A stretch of DNA of 64,000 nucleotides from Phymorhynchus buccinoides (lineage: Eukaryota; Mollusca; Gastropoda; Neogastropoda; Raphitomidae), in contig CM065710.1 in assembly GCA_017654935.2 (NCBI GenBank), positions 18,278,882-18,342,881 of the forward strand. Reading direction: 5' to 3'. Numbering within the stretch: the stretch's first letter is position 1; every line of letters begins with the position of its first letter. The position numbers and the translations under genes were made by a program. Positions 42,052-54,479 of this stretch are shown here, in pieces. Below the pieces are notes generated by a model. That model saw nothing but the letters and a program-made list of their open reading frames with translations, searched no databases and was not told the origin of the DNA.

Positions 42052-43677
42052 AGCTATCCACAAAAAGTTAAGGATCACTTGCAAACTAATTCATAACTTT
42101 CCAAATAAGAAAGCCAATGCGTTGAATTTTGGCCAACATTTAATTCAATGCTTTAGTGATAACGATACACAATTGCCTTCAATTTCGAGCAATCGTTTGG
42201 TCTGTACATTTGATCAAAGTGGGTACGTATCGAAATTTGATTTCCCAAAGTCATTGAAATCACAAGACAGGGCATTCTGATGCTCCCAAAAGTTCAGTAA
42301 TGCGTGTATCCGCCATGGCTGTTCTGGCACTCGACGCAGCGAGTCCTCATGGAGTTGACCAGGGTGGTGAAGATCCTCTGTGGAAGCGCCTGCCACTCAG
42401 CCTGCAGCATCTGGTAGAGGTGCTGGGCATCCCTGGGAGGGGGGTGGTTGCTCCTCACTTTGCGATCCAGCTCATCCCAGAGGTTCTCAATCGGGTTGAG
42501 ATCGGGACTGCATGCTGGCCACTCCATTCTGTTGACTCCAGACTGCTGCAGGAAGTCGTTGACCACCCTTGCCCTGTGGGGGCGAGCGTTGTCATCCTGG
42601 TAGACAGCCGGCGGTCCCATCTGCTGCAGTGTAGGCACAGCCAGCGGTCGAAGGATCTCATCCCGGTATCGGAGGCCAGTCAGGTTACCCTGTACATGAT
42701 ACAAGGGTGTTCTGTGGTGAAGGCTGAAGGCCCCCCAGACCATTACAGAACCTCCACCAAAGGCCACCTTTTCTTGGACAGTGGCGTCAATAAAGCGTTC
42801 CCCTGGGCGCCTCCAGACCCTCAGTCGGCCGTCGTTGTGGTTCAGGGTGAAGCGTGATTCATCACTGAACAGGACCTGGGACCATTGCTGACGTGTCCAC
42901 CTCACGTGACGTCTGCAGAAGGCGCGGCGTGCTGCCCTATGGGCTGGAGTTAAGCGTGGCCGTACAGCTGGGCGACGAGAACGGAGGTTAAACCCATGAA
43001 GGCGGTTCCGTATGGTCTGCTGGCTGATGTTGATGTTAGTAGCCACCCTCAGCTGCCTTCGAATGATGCTGGAAGAGGCTGTTCTTGTCTGCAGGGCTTG
43101 TCGTTCAATGAGACGATCTTCACGTGGAGTTGTCTTCTTCGGTCGACCAGATCTGCGTCTTTCATGGACCCTCCCAGTGGCTGTGAAGCGTTGAATCAGT
43201 CTGACAATGACCGAGATGGACACCTGAAGTCGCCTGGCCACTTCTCGCTTGGGAACACCATCTTGGAACCATGCAACAGCTCGTCCCCTATCCAACTCGC
43301 TCAATTTTCGTCGTGGAGGCATTGTCAAATCAGGCCTAATACTGGTGGTATGTCTTCTTATAAAGCCAAGCAAGAGACAGCATCTCACACATAAACAGCA
43401 GTGCTTGCACGTGCATAATGGTTTTTCCATCTGGCTTGTGCAATGTGTTCATGCAGAACGATCCAAAACAAGGTCCTTTTTCGCAAGTTTCCGCTTTTTC
43501 TTTTGCTGCCAAGCTCAGTAATAGAGAATCACGTGCAATGTTTCCACTAACACAACATCGCCCACTTACAGCTGAACAACATAACAATTTGGCTTGACTG
43601 AGAAAAAAATAACAGGAGCGAACGGAGTTTATTGCGCACCTGTTTTCTCATAGTGATCCTTAACTTTTTGTGAGTAG
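42052..43677 (-). mobile_element. Tc1-like transposon, copy 3 (transposase intact)
   Basis: Same left terminal repeat as the other copies after a TA (42050-42051). The right terminal repeat ends ...GTGAGTAG and then passes directly to GTTAAGATTACTAC of the Tx1/L1-like LINE, lacking the final bases, the TA and about 375 bp of flank present in copy A. Element and both flanks therefore suffered deletions after insertion. Confidence 0.95.
42294..43322 (-). CDS. Tc1-family DDE transposase, intact
   Basis: A 342-aa uninterrupted protein, the usual Tc1 length, starting MPPRRKLSELDRGRAVAW. The frame stays open 36 codons upstream to 43430 but that Cys-rich extension is unlike Tc1 proteins, so the internal Met at 43322 is preferred. 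Residues about 1-55 form the first helix-turn-helix (paired-like) DNA-binding unit, SGRPKK (58-63) the GRPR-like minor-groove motif, and about 65-115 the second helix-turn-helix. The catalytic domain has D154 (LFSDESRF), D244 (QDDNARPH) and E279 (PDLNPIENLW), giving the DD34E spacing of Tc1. It would bind the terminal inverted repeats and cut and paste the element at TA sites. The two other copies here have lost frame. Whether this copy is mobilisable is doubtful because its right terminal repeat is truncated; as a source of enzyme it could act on copies 1 and 2. Confidence 0.95.
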   Translation of the reverse strand: MPPRRKLSELDRGRAVAWFQDGVPKREVARRLQVSISVIVRLIQRFTATGRVHERRRSGRPKKTTPREDRLIERQALQTRTASSSIIRRQLRVATNINISQQTIRNRLHGFNLRSRRPAVRPRLTPAHRAARRAFCRRHVRWTRQQWSQVLFSDESRFTLNHNDGRLRVWRRPGERFIDATVQEKVAFGGGSVMVWGAFSLHHRTPLYHVQGNLTGLRYRDEILRPLAVPTLQQMGPPAVYQDDNARPHRARVVNDFLQQSGVNRMEWPACSPDLNPIENLWDELDRKVRSNHPPPRDAQHLYQMLQAEWQALPQRIFTTLVNSMRTRCVECQNSHGGYTHY

Positions 43678-44135
43678 GTTAAGATTACTACACAGACTTC
43701 TACCCACTGAAAGATATCTGTTTTTATGTAAATTTTCAAATTCATCATTGTGTTGTTTTTGTGGAAGTGAGGAGCAAACTCTAGTTCACCTTTTTGGGAC
43801 TTGTAAATATGTTCAAACCTTTTGGATAAATCTTATTTCATGGATACATGACTGTTGTGATCATACTCAGAATTTTCATTTATCAGAAACCTTTGTTATT
43901 TTGGGGTGGAAACAAAACTTGAAGACAGATGGGGTGATGGATTTGATTATTCTATTAGCCAAATTCTATGTATATAAATGTAAACTGAACAAAACCATTC
44001 CATGTTCAACAGCATTTAAAAATATTTAGAAACAAAGATACTGGGTGGAATTGTCCTGCCATTCTATGAAGGGAAATATTGACAAATTTGCACATGAGTG
44101 GGATGTTTACAAGCCACTTGTTGATAGTTGTGGGT
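43678..44135 (+). pseudogene. Tx1/L1-like LINE C-terminus (copy B)
   Basis: RLLHRLLPTERYLFLCKF, CCFCGSEEQTLVHLFGTC, TDGVMDLIILLAKFYVYK, ending as in copy A. A stop at 44027-44029 (NI-stop) replaces the NILKQRYW of copy A. Confidence 0.85.
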
Positions 44136-45395
44136 GAAGAGGTGAAGACTATCAAGAGTGGATGATTGGCTTAAATGTTTTTGATGCGTTGTTTTCTGTA
44201 TATATAGGTTTTGTCCATATCAATCATTACCTCATTTGTCTTTTTATTTGAGAACAAGATAGTGCTTGAGACTCACACATTGAATCTGGCATATAATTTG
44301 CAATTTATTTTGTGATTAACAACAACCCCATAATAACTCACTCACACATGTATGATAATACGAAAAGGATAAAAAAAATGTCTCTCTTATTTTTGTATAG
44401 TACTCACACCATTACTTATTGTTGAGATGCATAGGTCAAAAGTGCTACTGTGGTACTTTAGTTTTAGTTTTGAGCTTACTTTGTTATGTGAATTTATAAT
44501 ATGAGCAGGAGACCGTTAATGTGTGTGCGAATGGAGGGGCGGGAGGGGTGTGTGTGAGTCGTGTATGTGTAGGAATGTAGGGGACAAAATCAAAGTTCAC
44601 AATTATATTTTGATGTCTAAGTGCAAGATGTGTGTGTGCAAGACTGTCAAAAAATGGAAAAATCCCTCTTATTATATCAACTGTTTCTTAATGACAGACC
44701 CAAACTTCCAATCCCTACACTCCATTGTAATGGCTTTGTTAATTATGTCTACATGTATGAATATAGTCAGTTTAAAGCCAGTTATTCAATAATCCATTTA
44801 TTCATTTGTTAATTCATGAGTTGGATTGCATAATATATTTTTTTTTTTTGCGGACTACGGGGCGCAGCTTGATTTTAGGGCCCCCCCCCCAAAAGTTTTA
44901 CACAAAATTCAGATTAGCTATGTTATTAGAGGTTGTTTTGGGGGTTTTTGGGGGGGGGGTTTTGTTATATACTGTATTGCCAGTCACAGTGTGGGATGCG
45001 GGGGTCTCCATCAGAAAAGAGAGCATCGCCTTGTGGTCCGTGAGGAATGGTGTGTATATAATATATCTCATTCATTCAAATACCCACTCGCTAGTCACTT
45101 GATCAACGCAATCTTAGTCACAGAAAAGTACACAAAAAACTACAATAGTTTCAAAACCATATTTATTTGATTCAAAAGCAAACAACAATTTTTTGCTTTA
45201 TCATATGTTTATTATTATTAATACAGTACTAGGATTATTATGGTAACTGATGACATGCGTTGCTCTATGTGTGTGGTTGTGGAAGAGAAAGAAGGAACTG
45301 TGGAGTGGAGGGATGAGAGAGGGAAATAAAAAATGATAAAAACAAAAACAAAAACAAAACAAAATTTGAAACCTACAAGATTAACTTAACTTAAA
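44136..45395. other. Tx1/L1-like 3' UTR and unassigned DNA (copy B)
   Basis: Counterpart of 26741-27984, with slightly different poly-C and poly-G lengths at about 44881 and 44950. No coding potential recognised. Confidence 0.6.
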
Positions 45396-45615
45396 TTGTC
45401 GCGCGGTACCAAAGTCGATGAGGTTTAACCGAGGCGTGGTTACCGCTACACCTATCTGCATGATTGTTAACAAATTGGGACTTTACTGGAGTTGTACTGC
45501 CTCTGGGGCATTGCCTCCAGTATTGTTCCCACCATCTTTGTATTTTACAAATGTCCCATATGTGTATCTGTTCCAGACCGAGAGGACGTAAAACACCATG
45601 TTTCATTCATTCATT
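45396..45615 (+). repeat. SINE-like repeat ending in (ATTC)n (copy B)
   Basis: Counterpart of 27985-28205, with small indels and the same ATTCATTCATTC tail. Confidence 0.65.
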
Positions 45616-46315
45616 CTACAAGGTTAATTTTACTAAATTAAATACGTTTAGAAAAGGAGCTGAGGGGTGGGCCCCATTGGTCTGGATGGCCAAGACTCTC
45701 GGCCAGTCAACGTTTCGCTTTTATTTTTGAAAAAACAAAAACAAACAAAAAAAAAACTGTACATTATACCGGAACCGTGATAGGGGATTCCGATAAACTT
45801 TGACAAAGATATATTTACCTTTTACCCTATTTTTAACTTACCCGGTTAGAGAATTTCGTCAAATAGGTGAGGGTGGGGTCCCTCTGGACCGCGTGCCGGG
45901 CATTTATCTGCACTCCACTCCCATGTCCACATTGTCCCTTTTTAAACAACACATACGGAGATGTGCCAAATAAACTCTTTTGAGTTTCTCATTTTAATCC
46001 CTTCCCCCCTGTAGATGGGTGCCCGGCGCGCGCTTCGGGGGGGTGGGGGGGTGGGGGGTGCCTTCGTAGTCGTCACGCTTAGCGTTTGTGCTCCCCCCGT
46101 ACTTTGTACACGGACTACTTAAGCAACGCCTTTCCTCTGCTTGGGCTGGGGAGGAGGGGCCCCTCTCCCTCCCTCCTTCCGGTCCAAGTAAGAAAGAATC
46201 GTTAACCGCCACCACCTCTACTGTAAATTGGAAATAACTGTATATGATGCTACTGTTAAAAAATGAACTTGTAAATAAACAGCATATGGGAATGGGTAAA
46301 TAATATTAATAATAA
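45616..46315 (+). pseudogene. I-superfamily LINE ORF2 end and 3' UTR (copy B)
   Basis: GWAPLVWMAKTLGQSTFRFYF ends at 45730, followed by the 3' UTR with the GGGGAGGAGGGGCCCCTCTC block and an A/T-rich tail. Confidence 0.85.
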
Positions 46316-47115
46316 TAATGATAATAATAATTGGTAGTATTTCTATATCGCCTTTCTATATTTATTTTACACTCAAGGCGCTTCCATTTACTTATACACC
46401 CGCAGTCGCACAAAAACATTCTCACTCATTCATTCACCCAGGTTTAAGATCAAGAAGAGAACCAATTACAAACCTAATGAGCTTTGAAAGTAGTGTGTCT
46501 CGAGTTCAGCTTTGAAAGTAGAGATAATTGGTTCATGGCGGAGATCAACTGGGTGGGAATTCTAAACAGCAGGGTCACTGAAACTGAAACTGCGGTCACC
46601 AAATTATTTTAGAATTGTTTTTGGAACTTTGAGAAGTTTTGCGTTTGAGGACCTGAGTGAGCGGGAAGGAGTGTAGGTGTGAAGAGCATTGGAGAGGTAA
46701 GGCGGAATGGTCTGTTCAAAGTGATGGAAGGATAGGACAGACAGCTTGTACTGAAGGTGGGGCTGCAAAGGGAGCCAATGGAGCTCCTTCAGAATTGGCG
46801 TGAAGTGATCACGCTTGCGGTTACGCAGTACGAGGCGGGCTGCACTGTTTTGAACCCACTGAAGGCGAGTAATTTCGTCTGTAGGAAGGCCAAAGAGAAT
46901 AGAATTGCAAAAATCTAAACGTGAAGAAATAAAAGCTGCAACAATATTGGAGAACTTGTTAATACAACTTTACCACAGATTTAACTAACTCTTTATAACA
47001 AGCATTGAATATATGCATAATCAAAAGAGACAGGATCCCTATAATCGAGTAATTAACTATGCTCTTTTTGTATATACAAAATCTTCTTTAGATATTGATA
47101 GTGCCCAGACTTGGA
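46316..47115 (-). pseudogene. CR1/L2-like LINE 3' fragment (copy B)
   Basis: Counterpart of 28912-29700 but visibly more diverged than most of the duplication (many substitutions at 46580-46900). The minus-strand frame is broken more often than in copy A. Confidence 0.75.
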
Positions 47116-49162
47116 CCATACTTTTTTGGAAGCCTCGAAGTTGAAAGGGTTTATATTTCTTTTTTTTAAGAAACAAGTTTAGGGATCCTCACTCTATAAA
47201 TATAAAATAGGACAATAATAACCAAGCTCGAAATCGCAATAGGTTGTGGCCCGCGGTCTATTTTTTCCACTCCAAATCATGAGTCACCTCCCCTGGCTTT
47301 TAATATAATTTTAATCTGTAAACTAGAATGTTATCTCTGCAACCATTTCGTAACTTTTTTATATCTTTTGAAAAATCATTTAAAACTATTTATCCTACAT
47401 ATTTATGCTCATCGAAAGAAGCACTGCATATTCGTCGTGTCTGTTGTAGTGTTTGTATTACGTTATGTTTATTATTTTGTTTTCTTTTTAAAATACATCA
47501 TTTTAAAGAGCAACCTCTATTTGAAGTTGAGGCAAGCGAGTTGAGGGGGCGACAATTTTGTCAAACTGTGCGACAATTTGGACCGACCGACACCGACAGA
47601 CAGACAGACAGACAGACCGAACGCCAAAGTGAGTTATAGGTTTTGTGGCTTGAGCCACACACAAAAATGTTTTGCAACTTGGCAAAAAACGCATTTCATT
47701 CGTAAATATTTAACATACAGATAAAGTATATGGTTTTAAAACCAACAACTTAGGCTTTATGTAAGCCAATCATCGGGATTTTAAAACTTTTAAACCTTTT
47801 TTGGTAATAAAGAATATTTTGTACATACTGTTCATATCTAAAGACCTTTTTTTCGATTTTTAAAAGTTTTTTGTTGTTATGGTTTTTTTTAAAAAGTGGT
47901 CCTGAAAATTTTAATCCGAAGATAGCTCGGGGAGTCAATATCAAGGCATTTTAATAGAAACATTTTAAAACAAATGTAGTATTATAATTTATTGCGGTCC
48001 TAGTACAGGCCATGGCAACTAATTAAGGTTTTGACCTTCTAATCAAAACAAAAACAATAAGAATAAAGAATAATAAAGTAATTTGAACTTTATCTAACAG
48101 AAATTTAAAAATATATATATAATAATAATAAAAACTTTATTTAAAGAAAGACTTAAATATTTGGTCCCTTTTCCACCCTTTAATGTCTCATATGACATAT
48201 GCAAAAAATGTTCGTAAAAAAACAACTCATTATTGTGGCAGTGCCATAGCCGATGAGGTTTATCCGAGGCGTGGTTACTGCTGCACATATCTGTATTAAA
48301 AAAAAGATCGGTACTTTACTGGTTAAGCACTGCCTCCGAGTATCTTTATATTTACAAATGCCCCACATGACCGAAAGGCAGAAGAGGGCGTAAAGCCCTA
48401 TTATCAGTACAAACAGAACATGCACACAAACACACACACACCAACACACACACACACAACACAACACAAACACAGCACACACACAAGGAGAGAGAGCGAC
48501 CGAGAGAAGCGAAGAGAGATGAGATCCTGGGGAGAGAGAGAAGGAGAGAGAGAGACTACTACTACTACTCACTGTTCTTACAGCCATAGAAATTGTCACA
48601 GCCGTAGTCACAATCTTCAGGGCAGGAATTGCATTTTTTATAATCCTTGCCATATGTTCCAGCTTTGCATACTGAAAAGCTAATACTATATATATATATA
48701 TATATATACTCAGGCATGGGGAATTGGAAAAGTAAAAAAAAAGCTGAAAAGCAGCTCTCTGGGGCCTGCAGAAGGCCCCTCCCTATGGTAGGGGTCCAGC
48801 GGGTAATGCTGAAGTGTTGGTAATTGAAGCCCTAAAATAGCATTAGAATGGCTAAATGTAGTTTGTTTTTTTACTCCGTCGGACAGACTTTATTTTTGGC
48901 GGAAAAGCAATGTGATATCTGCGGACATTTGTGTTTGCAGACAATCCCTATTAATAGAAATCCTGCTGCCTGGTATAGCCAAATTGATAGCTAGGTTTTC
49001 CAAGTGTGCCCACACCCCCTCCGCACCCTGTGCCCCCCCCCCCCCCCCTAAAAATAAAATAAAAATTAAAAAACCCCATTGTGTAGGCGCTGCACTTGCG
49101 GCGACGTGCTCTCTGGGGGAGAGCAGCCCACATTTCACAGAGATAAGTCTCTAACTAGAATA
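47116..49162. repeat. Dispersed repeats and microsatellites (copy B)
   Basis: Counterpart of 29701-31701: GACA tract (47595-47620), SINE-like unit 48235-48410, interrupted AC/AG tract 48420-48555, a (TA)n at 48689-48710 where copy A has (AAT)n, and a C-tract at 49033-49049. Confidence 0.75.
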
Positions 49163-49613
49163 TAGGGGAACACGGGGTAAAAAGCCCATGGCGGGTAAGA
49201 AGCCCATGCCAATGAGAGACTTAGTGCGATTTTTCTCACGCCAGAGGGCATGACGCTCGTGTGGGGCTAATCCTCTCTATATTATTAGTTGGGCATAAAG
49301 AAAGAGAGAGAAAGACAGTTGATTGGTCTACCGTGCGACTCTCTCTCTTACTACGCCCAACTAAAGAAATCGCGTGATAAGCCCTAGTGCATTGACTGCC
49401 CTCTGGCATTAAAAATATCGCCATAGGTTGAACATTATCTCATGAACATACAAGAAGAATGTATGTCCATTTCCCGTGATAGACGACGGCTAAAAAACTT
49501 AACACGTCGTCTCATGGCAAAATGTGACGGACATTTTCTTGTTTCGTGAATAAATTTGGGGGCCCCCCCTGGCTTCTTACCCGCCCATGGGCTTTTACCC
49601 CGTCTTACCCTAC
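49163..49613. mobile_element. Hairpin MITE (copy B)
   Basis: Same element as 31702-32136. The right end is CTTACCCTA, the exact complement of TAGGG-type termini, but the internal arms have several indels including a CCCCCCCTGG block near 49562. Confidence 0.8.
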
Positions 49614-49938
49614 AACAAATACCTTTCGTGTTTGTTACCTTTTTGTTCTCTCACGCAAATGCTCACGCACATGCTCACACACGCTCACCGAACACACGCA
49701 CGCACACACACGCACACGCACACGCACACACGCACGTACGCACACGCACACACACACACACACACACACGACACATACGTGCCTATTACATATGCACACC
49801 CACCCAATGTTTTAGACCGTTTTTGCTTGCTTGATCCCATGAAGTTGAAACATAATCAATGTCAGGGATGAATATATGCATGAAATAAGAGTTTTTCTGG
49901 TGTGAATATCAATAGAGTGCTTGATTCTGGTTTATTAA

Positions 49939-50193
49939 CCCTTTCACCGCCAAAAGTCGCATTTTAGCACCACAGTTGATGTTAACACCTATGAAGTCAC
50001 TAAAAGGAATCAAATTGGGGTATATTTTATCCAAAGACCATAATTGTCTTAGTTTTGGGAAGTATTGGATAGATCTTATTTTATGTATGTCACAGAACAA
50101 TTCCCCAATACTGCAGATTGATGGTGTTCTCAACCCAGGTAATTTAATGGAAATGTTGAGGTGAAATATGGCTGGCGGTGAAAGGCTTATGGG
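49939..50193. mobile_element. TTAA MITE present only in copy B
   Basis: TTAA at 49935-49938 and 50194-50197 flank inverted ends CCCTTTCACCGCCA and TGGCGGTGAAAGG; an extra CTTATGGG precedes the right TTAA. Internally it resembles the 239-bp MITE at 35179 (GTCGCATTT, GCACCACA). At the equivalent place in copy A (about 32375-32385) there is no element, only a short gap relative to the flanks. Confidence 0.85.
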
Positions 50194-50197
50194 TTAA

Positions 50198-50769
50198 CGG
50201 ATATGACAACTCTGTGGCAAGCATGTCGCAAACATGCTGAGATACACTGGAATTTGATTGTGCTGATTGATTGAACACGAAAATTTGCTATAAATCAAGT
50301 AAAAAGAAAGATTTTCTAGAATTGTATTTATATTTTAATAAAGTCAATGTCGCAAAACCTAAACTTTTCGACAGCTATGGTGCAACGGGCGCCAAACGAA
50401 AGTAGGCTTCAATGTAAAAAATAGATCTAATACTTCCATTGTGTTGAAACAGGAAATTACGAAAATGTTGACGTTTTATTGAAGGCGCCTCTGTGACTTA
50501 TGTGTCATATTAATAATTGACGTTATTTTCTTTGGACTTGGATATATAAAAAAAACTATAGCCAAGGTGGTTCAGAAAGGCAATTTCTTTCAAAGAAATA
50601 CTTAATAGAAAGCTCTTTAATACGGATAAGCGATTTAAAACGATTTGTCAGCCAAAACTGGGTTTATTTACTCCTTTAAGTTAAAAAGAAATGTATAGAT
50701 AACTTAGAGTAGAGATTACAAGGAGCCATAGGCTACGACCACTGTGTGCAAAAGCTATGTAAGCCGTAA
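50198..50769. other. Unassigned DNA (copy B); empty site of the copy A insertion
   Basis: Includes the single ATACTTAAT at 50598-50606 where copy A has a 367-bp insertion. About 50 bp at 50538-50590 are absent from copy A. Confidence 0.7.
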
Positions 50770-51389
50770 GTCAAGTAAGTAGGCTCGTAATATTACATTC
50801 TACATTAGCGCCCCTGTAAATTTATCTCAAATGAGCCCAAAGCGTTTTACAACCAAGTGTTCAACAATAAGCATATAGCAAAAATAGCCTGTTACAACCT
50901 TAAAGTTTCTTTCTATATGGACAAACCAGCGAACAACGCATACACTCACAAGAGCATCTCTCTCTCTCTCGTTTTCTGTTTCCATCACACACACACACAC
51001 ACACAAAAAAACCACACTACAAATCACACCTGCTGGCTACAACGTTGACATAGCAGACTGTCCCGCACATCTGACATACACACACACAAAAAACACCACA
51101 CATGGTAAACACAACACAAACGTTAGCGGATACACGTACAAAAACACTCACACACTATGTACGCACAGACATACACACACACATTCATACAGACACACAA
51201 ACACGCCACACGGATGCACACATATAAACACAAAACATAAAACCATTCAGCACAAACATAGCACATGCATGAGCTCACACACATACACAGACTCATTCAC
51301 TCACACAACAACCAACAAACACTCACAAACGCACACACACAGCGCGGCGCATGCGACCGACGGCACGAAGCAACGTGCGCACGCACACA

Positions 51390-51426
<37 letters not shown>

Positions 51427-51565
51427 CTCACACACACACACCACACCACACACACACACGCACCACAAAACACAGCACAAACCTCTTATTCAATCTTCCC
51501 TCACATGCACACAACGATAGACAACTGATCGAGTATTTAGGGCGCAGCATCAGGAAAAAAAAAAA
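50770..51565 (-). other. CR1/L2-like LINE 3' UTR and tail, with CA tracts (copy B)
   Basis: Counterpart of 33225-33960. The AGCGC-type tail motif is at about 50805-50850, and CA-rich stretches run from 50985 to 51465. Confidence 0.7.
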
Positions 51566-51566
51566 A

Positions 51567-52772
51567 TTATATTATGGGTTTTGAGAGAGGTTTTGAATGA
51601 GGAGACTGAGTTGGAGTGTCGGAGAGGAGAAGGCAGAGAATTCCAAAGAGATGGTGCTTGACAAGAAAAAGAACGTTGGCCAGCAGATTTGAGACGGATG
51701 GAGGGAAGGGAAAGGAGAGGAGAATCAGAAGATGAACGTAGTTGTCGAGCTGGGACATATACATGAAGAAGATCAGAGATATAAGGGAGCTAGATCATTC
51801 AGTGACTTGAAGACAAGGAAGATAATGTGATTGAACTGGGAGCCAGTGTAGGGAACAAAGAACCGGAGTGATATGATCGTACCTAGGGGAGCAAGAAATG
51901 AGACGAGCAGCATTATTCTGGACCCGTTGGAGCTTAGAGATGATGGACAGCCAGCAAGAAGTGAGTTACAGTAGTCAAGGCGAGACAGAACAAAAGCACA
52001 GACTAGAGTCTTTAGGGCATCTTGCGAAAGGAAACGGCGGATTGAACTAATTCTTCGAAGTTCTAGGTAGCAAGACTTGCCAACATTAGAAACATGCTGC
52101 TTGAAAGAAAGGGTTTGGTCCAAAGTAACACCTAGATTGCGGACAGATGTTGATAGCTTGATCTCAGTGCCATCAAAGTGGACAGAACCTGGGAGAACCT
52201 GAGAATAATCTCTGTCTTTTCAGCGTTTAGTTGCAGTTTGTTAGAGAACATCCATGTTTTAACAGCAGAAATGCACAACTTAGAAGAAGAAATCATTTGA
52301 TCTAGCTGGCTCAGGTGGGCAGAAATGTGCAGCTGATTATCATCAGAAAAGCTATGATGTAGAAGAGAATGCTGGTTGATGATGGTGGAGAGAGGTTGCG
52401 TATAAAGAACAAAAAGTATAGGGCCTAAGACTGAACCTTGGGGCACACCGAACTGAAGACCTTTTGGAAGAGATGAAGAACCATTGACAACAACTGTCTG
52501 TGTGCGATCAGAGAGGTAGGAAGAAAACCAGGAAAGAACAGCCCCAGATAGACCAAAGGAGGTGTGAAGTCTAGAAATGAGGATAGTGTGGTCAATAGTA
52601 TCAAACGCTACAGAAAGATCGAGGAGAGAGAAGAGAAACATTTTTTTCATCCATGGCAGTGAGTAGATCGTTCGTTATCTTCAAGAGGGCTGTATCAGTA
52701 CTGCGACCTGCTCGATAAGCAGACTGGTTTGGATAGAAAAGATCATTAACCTGAAGATGGTCAGACAGCTGT
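51567..52772 (-). pseudogene. CR1/L2-like LINE ORF2: RT and C-terminus (copy B)
   Basis: As in copy A: LLDLSVAFDTIDHTILISRL, FGVPQGSVLGPILFVLY, HHSFSDDNQLHISAH. A deletion of 6 bp in the region encoding AGCPSTLIS of copy A changes the C-terminal frame pattern. The 5' side ends at the TTAA MITE. Confidence 0.9.
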
Positions 52773-52776
52773 TTAA

Positions 52777-53015
52777 CCCTTCCACCGCCAATGTCGCATT
52801 TGATGCACCACAATGGTTTAACACCCATGTTACTAAAAGACATTAAATCAGGGCCTGTTACTCGAAGACCCTATTTTCTTAATTTTGGCAGGTAAGGCCG
52901 GATAGGCCTAATGTTATGATGTCACAGATGAATTAACAATTATTGCAAATTTCTCTGCCCACTGAGTTAAGTTAAGTGGTATATTTTTGCTGAAAAATGG
53001 CTGGCGGCGAAAGGG
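52777..53015. mobile_element. 239-bp TTAA MITE inside the RT frame (copy B)
   Basis: Same insertion as 35179-35417, bounded by TTAA at 52773-52776 and 53016-53019, and nearly identical in sequence. It therefore predates the duplication. Confidence 0.9.
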
Positions 53016-53019
53016 TTAA

Positions 53020-53760
53020 GAACAACCTTGTCCGTGAGTTTAGAAAGGAATGAAAGATTAGAAACAGGCCGATAATTCTTTAGATTTTCAGGATCGAGAC
53101 TAGGGTTCTTTAAGAGGGGTTTGACAACTGCAGAATCATTGATGATGGATGTAAAGTAAGGAAGGAGATCATCAAGACACTGGGAGAAAACGTACAAGAA
53201 TTGAAGAAGAAAAAACAAACACACCATTAAACTTTCCTCTTATATAATCATATAGTTTGCTTTAATAAAACTTTTTTGTGTCCAATGTATGTGTTTGTGA
53301 ACCTTAGAAAGAAAGTCAATTACTTTAATTTTAACTTTACGATTTGTTCTGTGTTCTGAAAAGAATAAAAGAGAAGAGAGATGAAGGTAGAGGGTCAAGT
53401 GCACAGGTTTTAGTCTGAGTTTGGATCAAAATCTTCTTAATCTCTTCAGTGGAAACAGAGCGGAACTCAGACCACATAGTGCCAGAAAAGGAGGGATCAA
53501 GGGCAGTTGATGGCGGAGCAGATTAAGAATCAATATTTTGGCAGATAGTGGCTATCTTGCTGTGAAAGAAATCAGAGAAACGTTGAGGGAGTTCAGACAC
53601 AGGGATAGAGGTGTGGACTTTGACTTACCAAGGAGGTTGTTGGTTAAACTAAACAATTGACGCGAAGTCTTACAAGCGATAATGTGGGTATTCAAACAAG
53701 AGCATTTGGCCTTATCTATAAAGTCAGACACAATTTTGTTCATGGCTCGAAAATCTGTTT
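53020..53760 (-). pseudogene. CR1/L2-like LINE ORF2: linker and RT N-terminus (copy B)
   Basis: As 35422-36165, including the dispersed repeat at 53188-53363. A deletion near 53607 shortens the SKSTPLPSPIP segment and shifts frame. Confidence 0.85.
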
Positions 53761-53910
53761 ATGAATTTCAAGTCCAGTCTTAACCCACTGGCGCTCTGCA
53801 CGGCAGCGTTCTTGTTTAGCCCGAGTCATCTCAGGTGCCACAGAAGCAAACCACGGCGATGGAGGCCTACTGGAGATCCTACTGGTCACCCACCAGACAA
53901 AGAATAGTAT

Positions 53911-54479
53911 GCGAGACCACTTCTTGTACAAACTTCTCATGTACTTTAATTTTTGGTAAAACAGACTTTATGTTCTGTCGCCTTTGTCTTGGTGGTAATT
54001 AGCATAAGCTTTGATTTTTTAGGATGAAGGGCCATGTGGTTATATTCAGTCCATGTCACTGTGATGGAATGTGTCACGCACATCCCACCTTCTCCTTTAC
54101 ACCACCACCACCCTCTTTTCTATTTCATCCATCCACTCTTTATTCTTATCAGCTGGGGTACAATCTTGTGACATCACCGGATCCCACCAAAAGCAGTGTC
54201 CTTTGTTCTCCTCTCCTTTCTTTATCTTTTTTGTATACATACATGTGTATGTGTGAGACTACTTGATTGCAAACTTGCAGCTTTTAACTGTATTTTTGCA
54301 TATTCTAAGTTTGTTCACTTTACATTCCTTTCCAAGTGTTGTACTGAGGATGATATTTGCTTGCTTGATTGATCATAGATTTTTATCTAGCTTGGTACTG
54401 AATCATAACAGTTGATTCCAGTAAACCTTTCATATTTGACAACTGAAATTCATATTATTTTTCATAGTGCTATTGTACA
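53911..54479. other. Unassigned DNA after the duplication breakpoint
   Basis: Unlike the sequence following copy A. No coding, repeat or RNA feature recognised. Confidence 0.5.

Larger units (their letters stand above)
39003..53910. repeat. Segmental duplication, copy B
   Basis: Counterpart of 20841-36322. The first kilobase after the gap has many single-base indels relative to copy A (for example around 39100, 39220 and 39385), as expected for low-quality contig ends. Further in, identity is very high over several kilobases but with diverged patches. Confidence 0.95.

Noticed and set aside
43323..43430. Cys-rich 36-residue N-terminal extension of the Tc1 transposase
   Set aside because: The usual Tc1 start is the MPPRRK methionine; the extension has no counterpart in Tc1 proteins and brings the length above the family norm.
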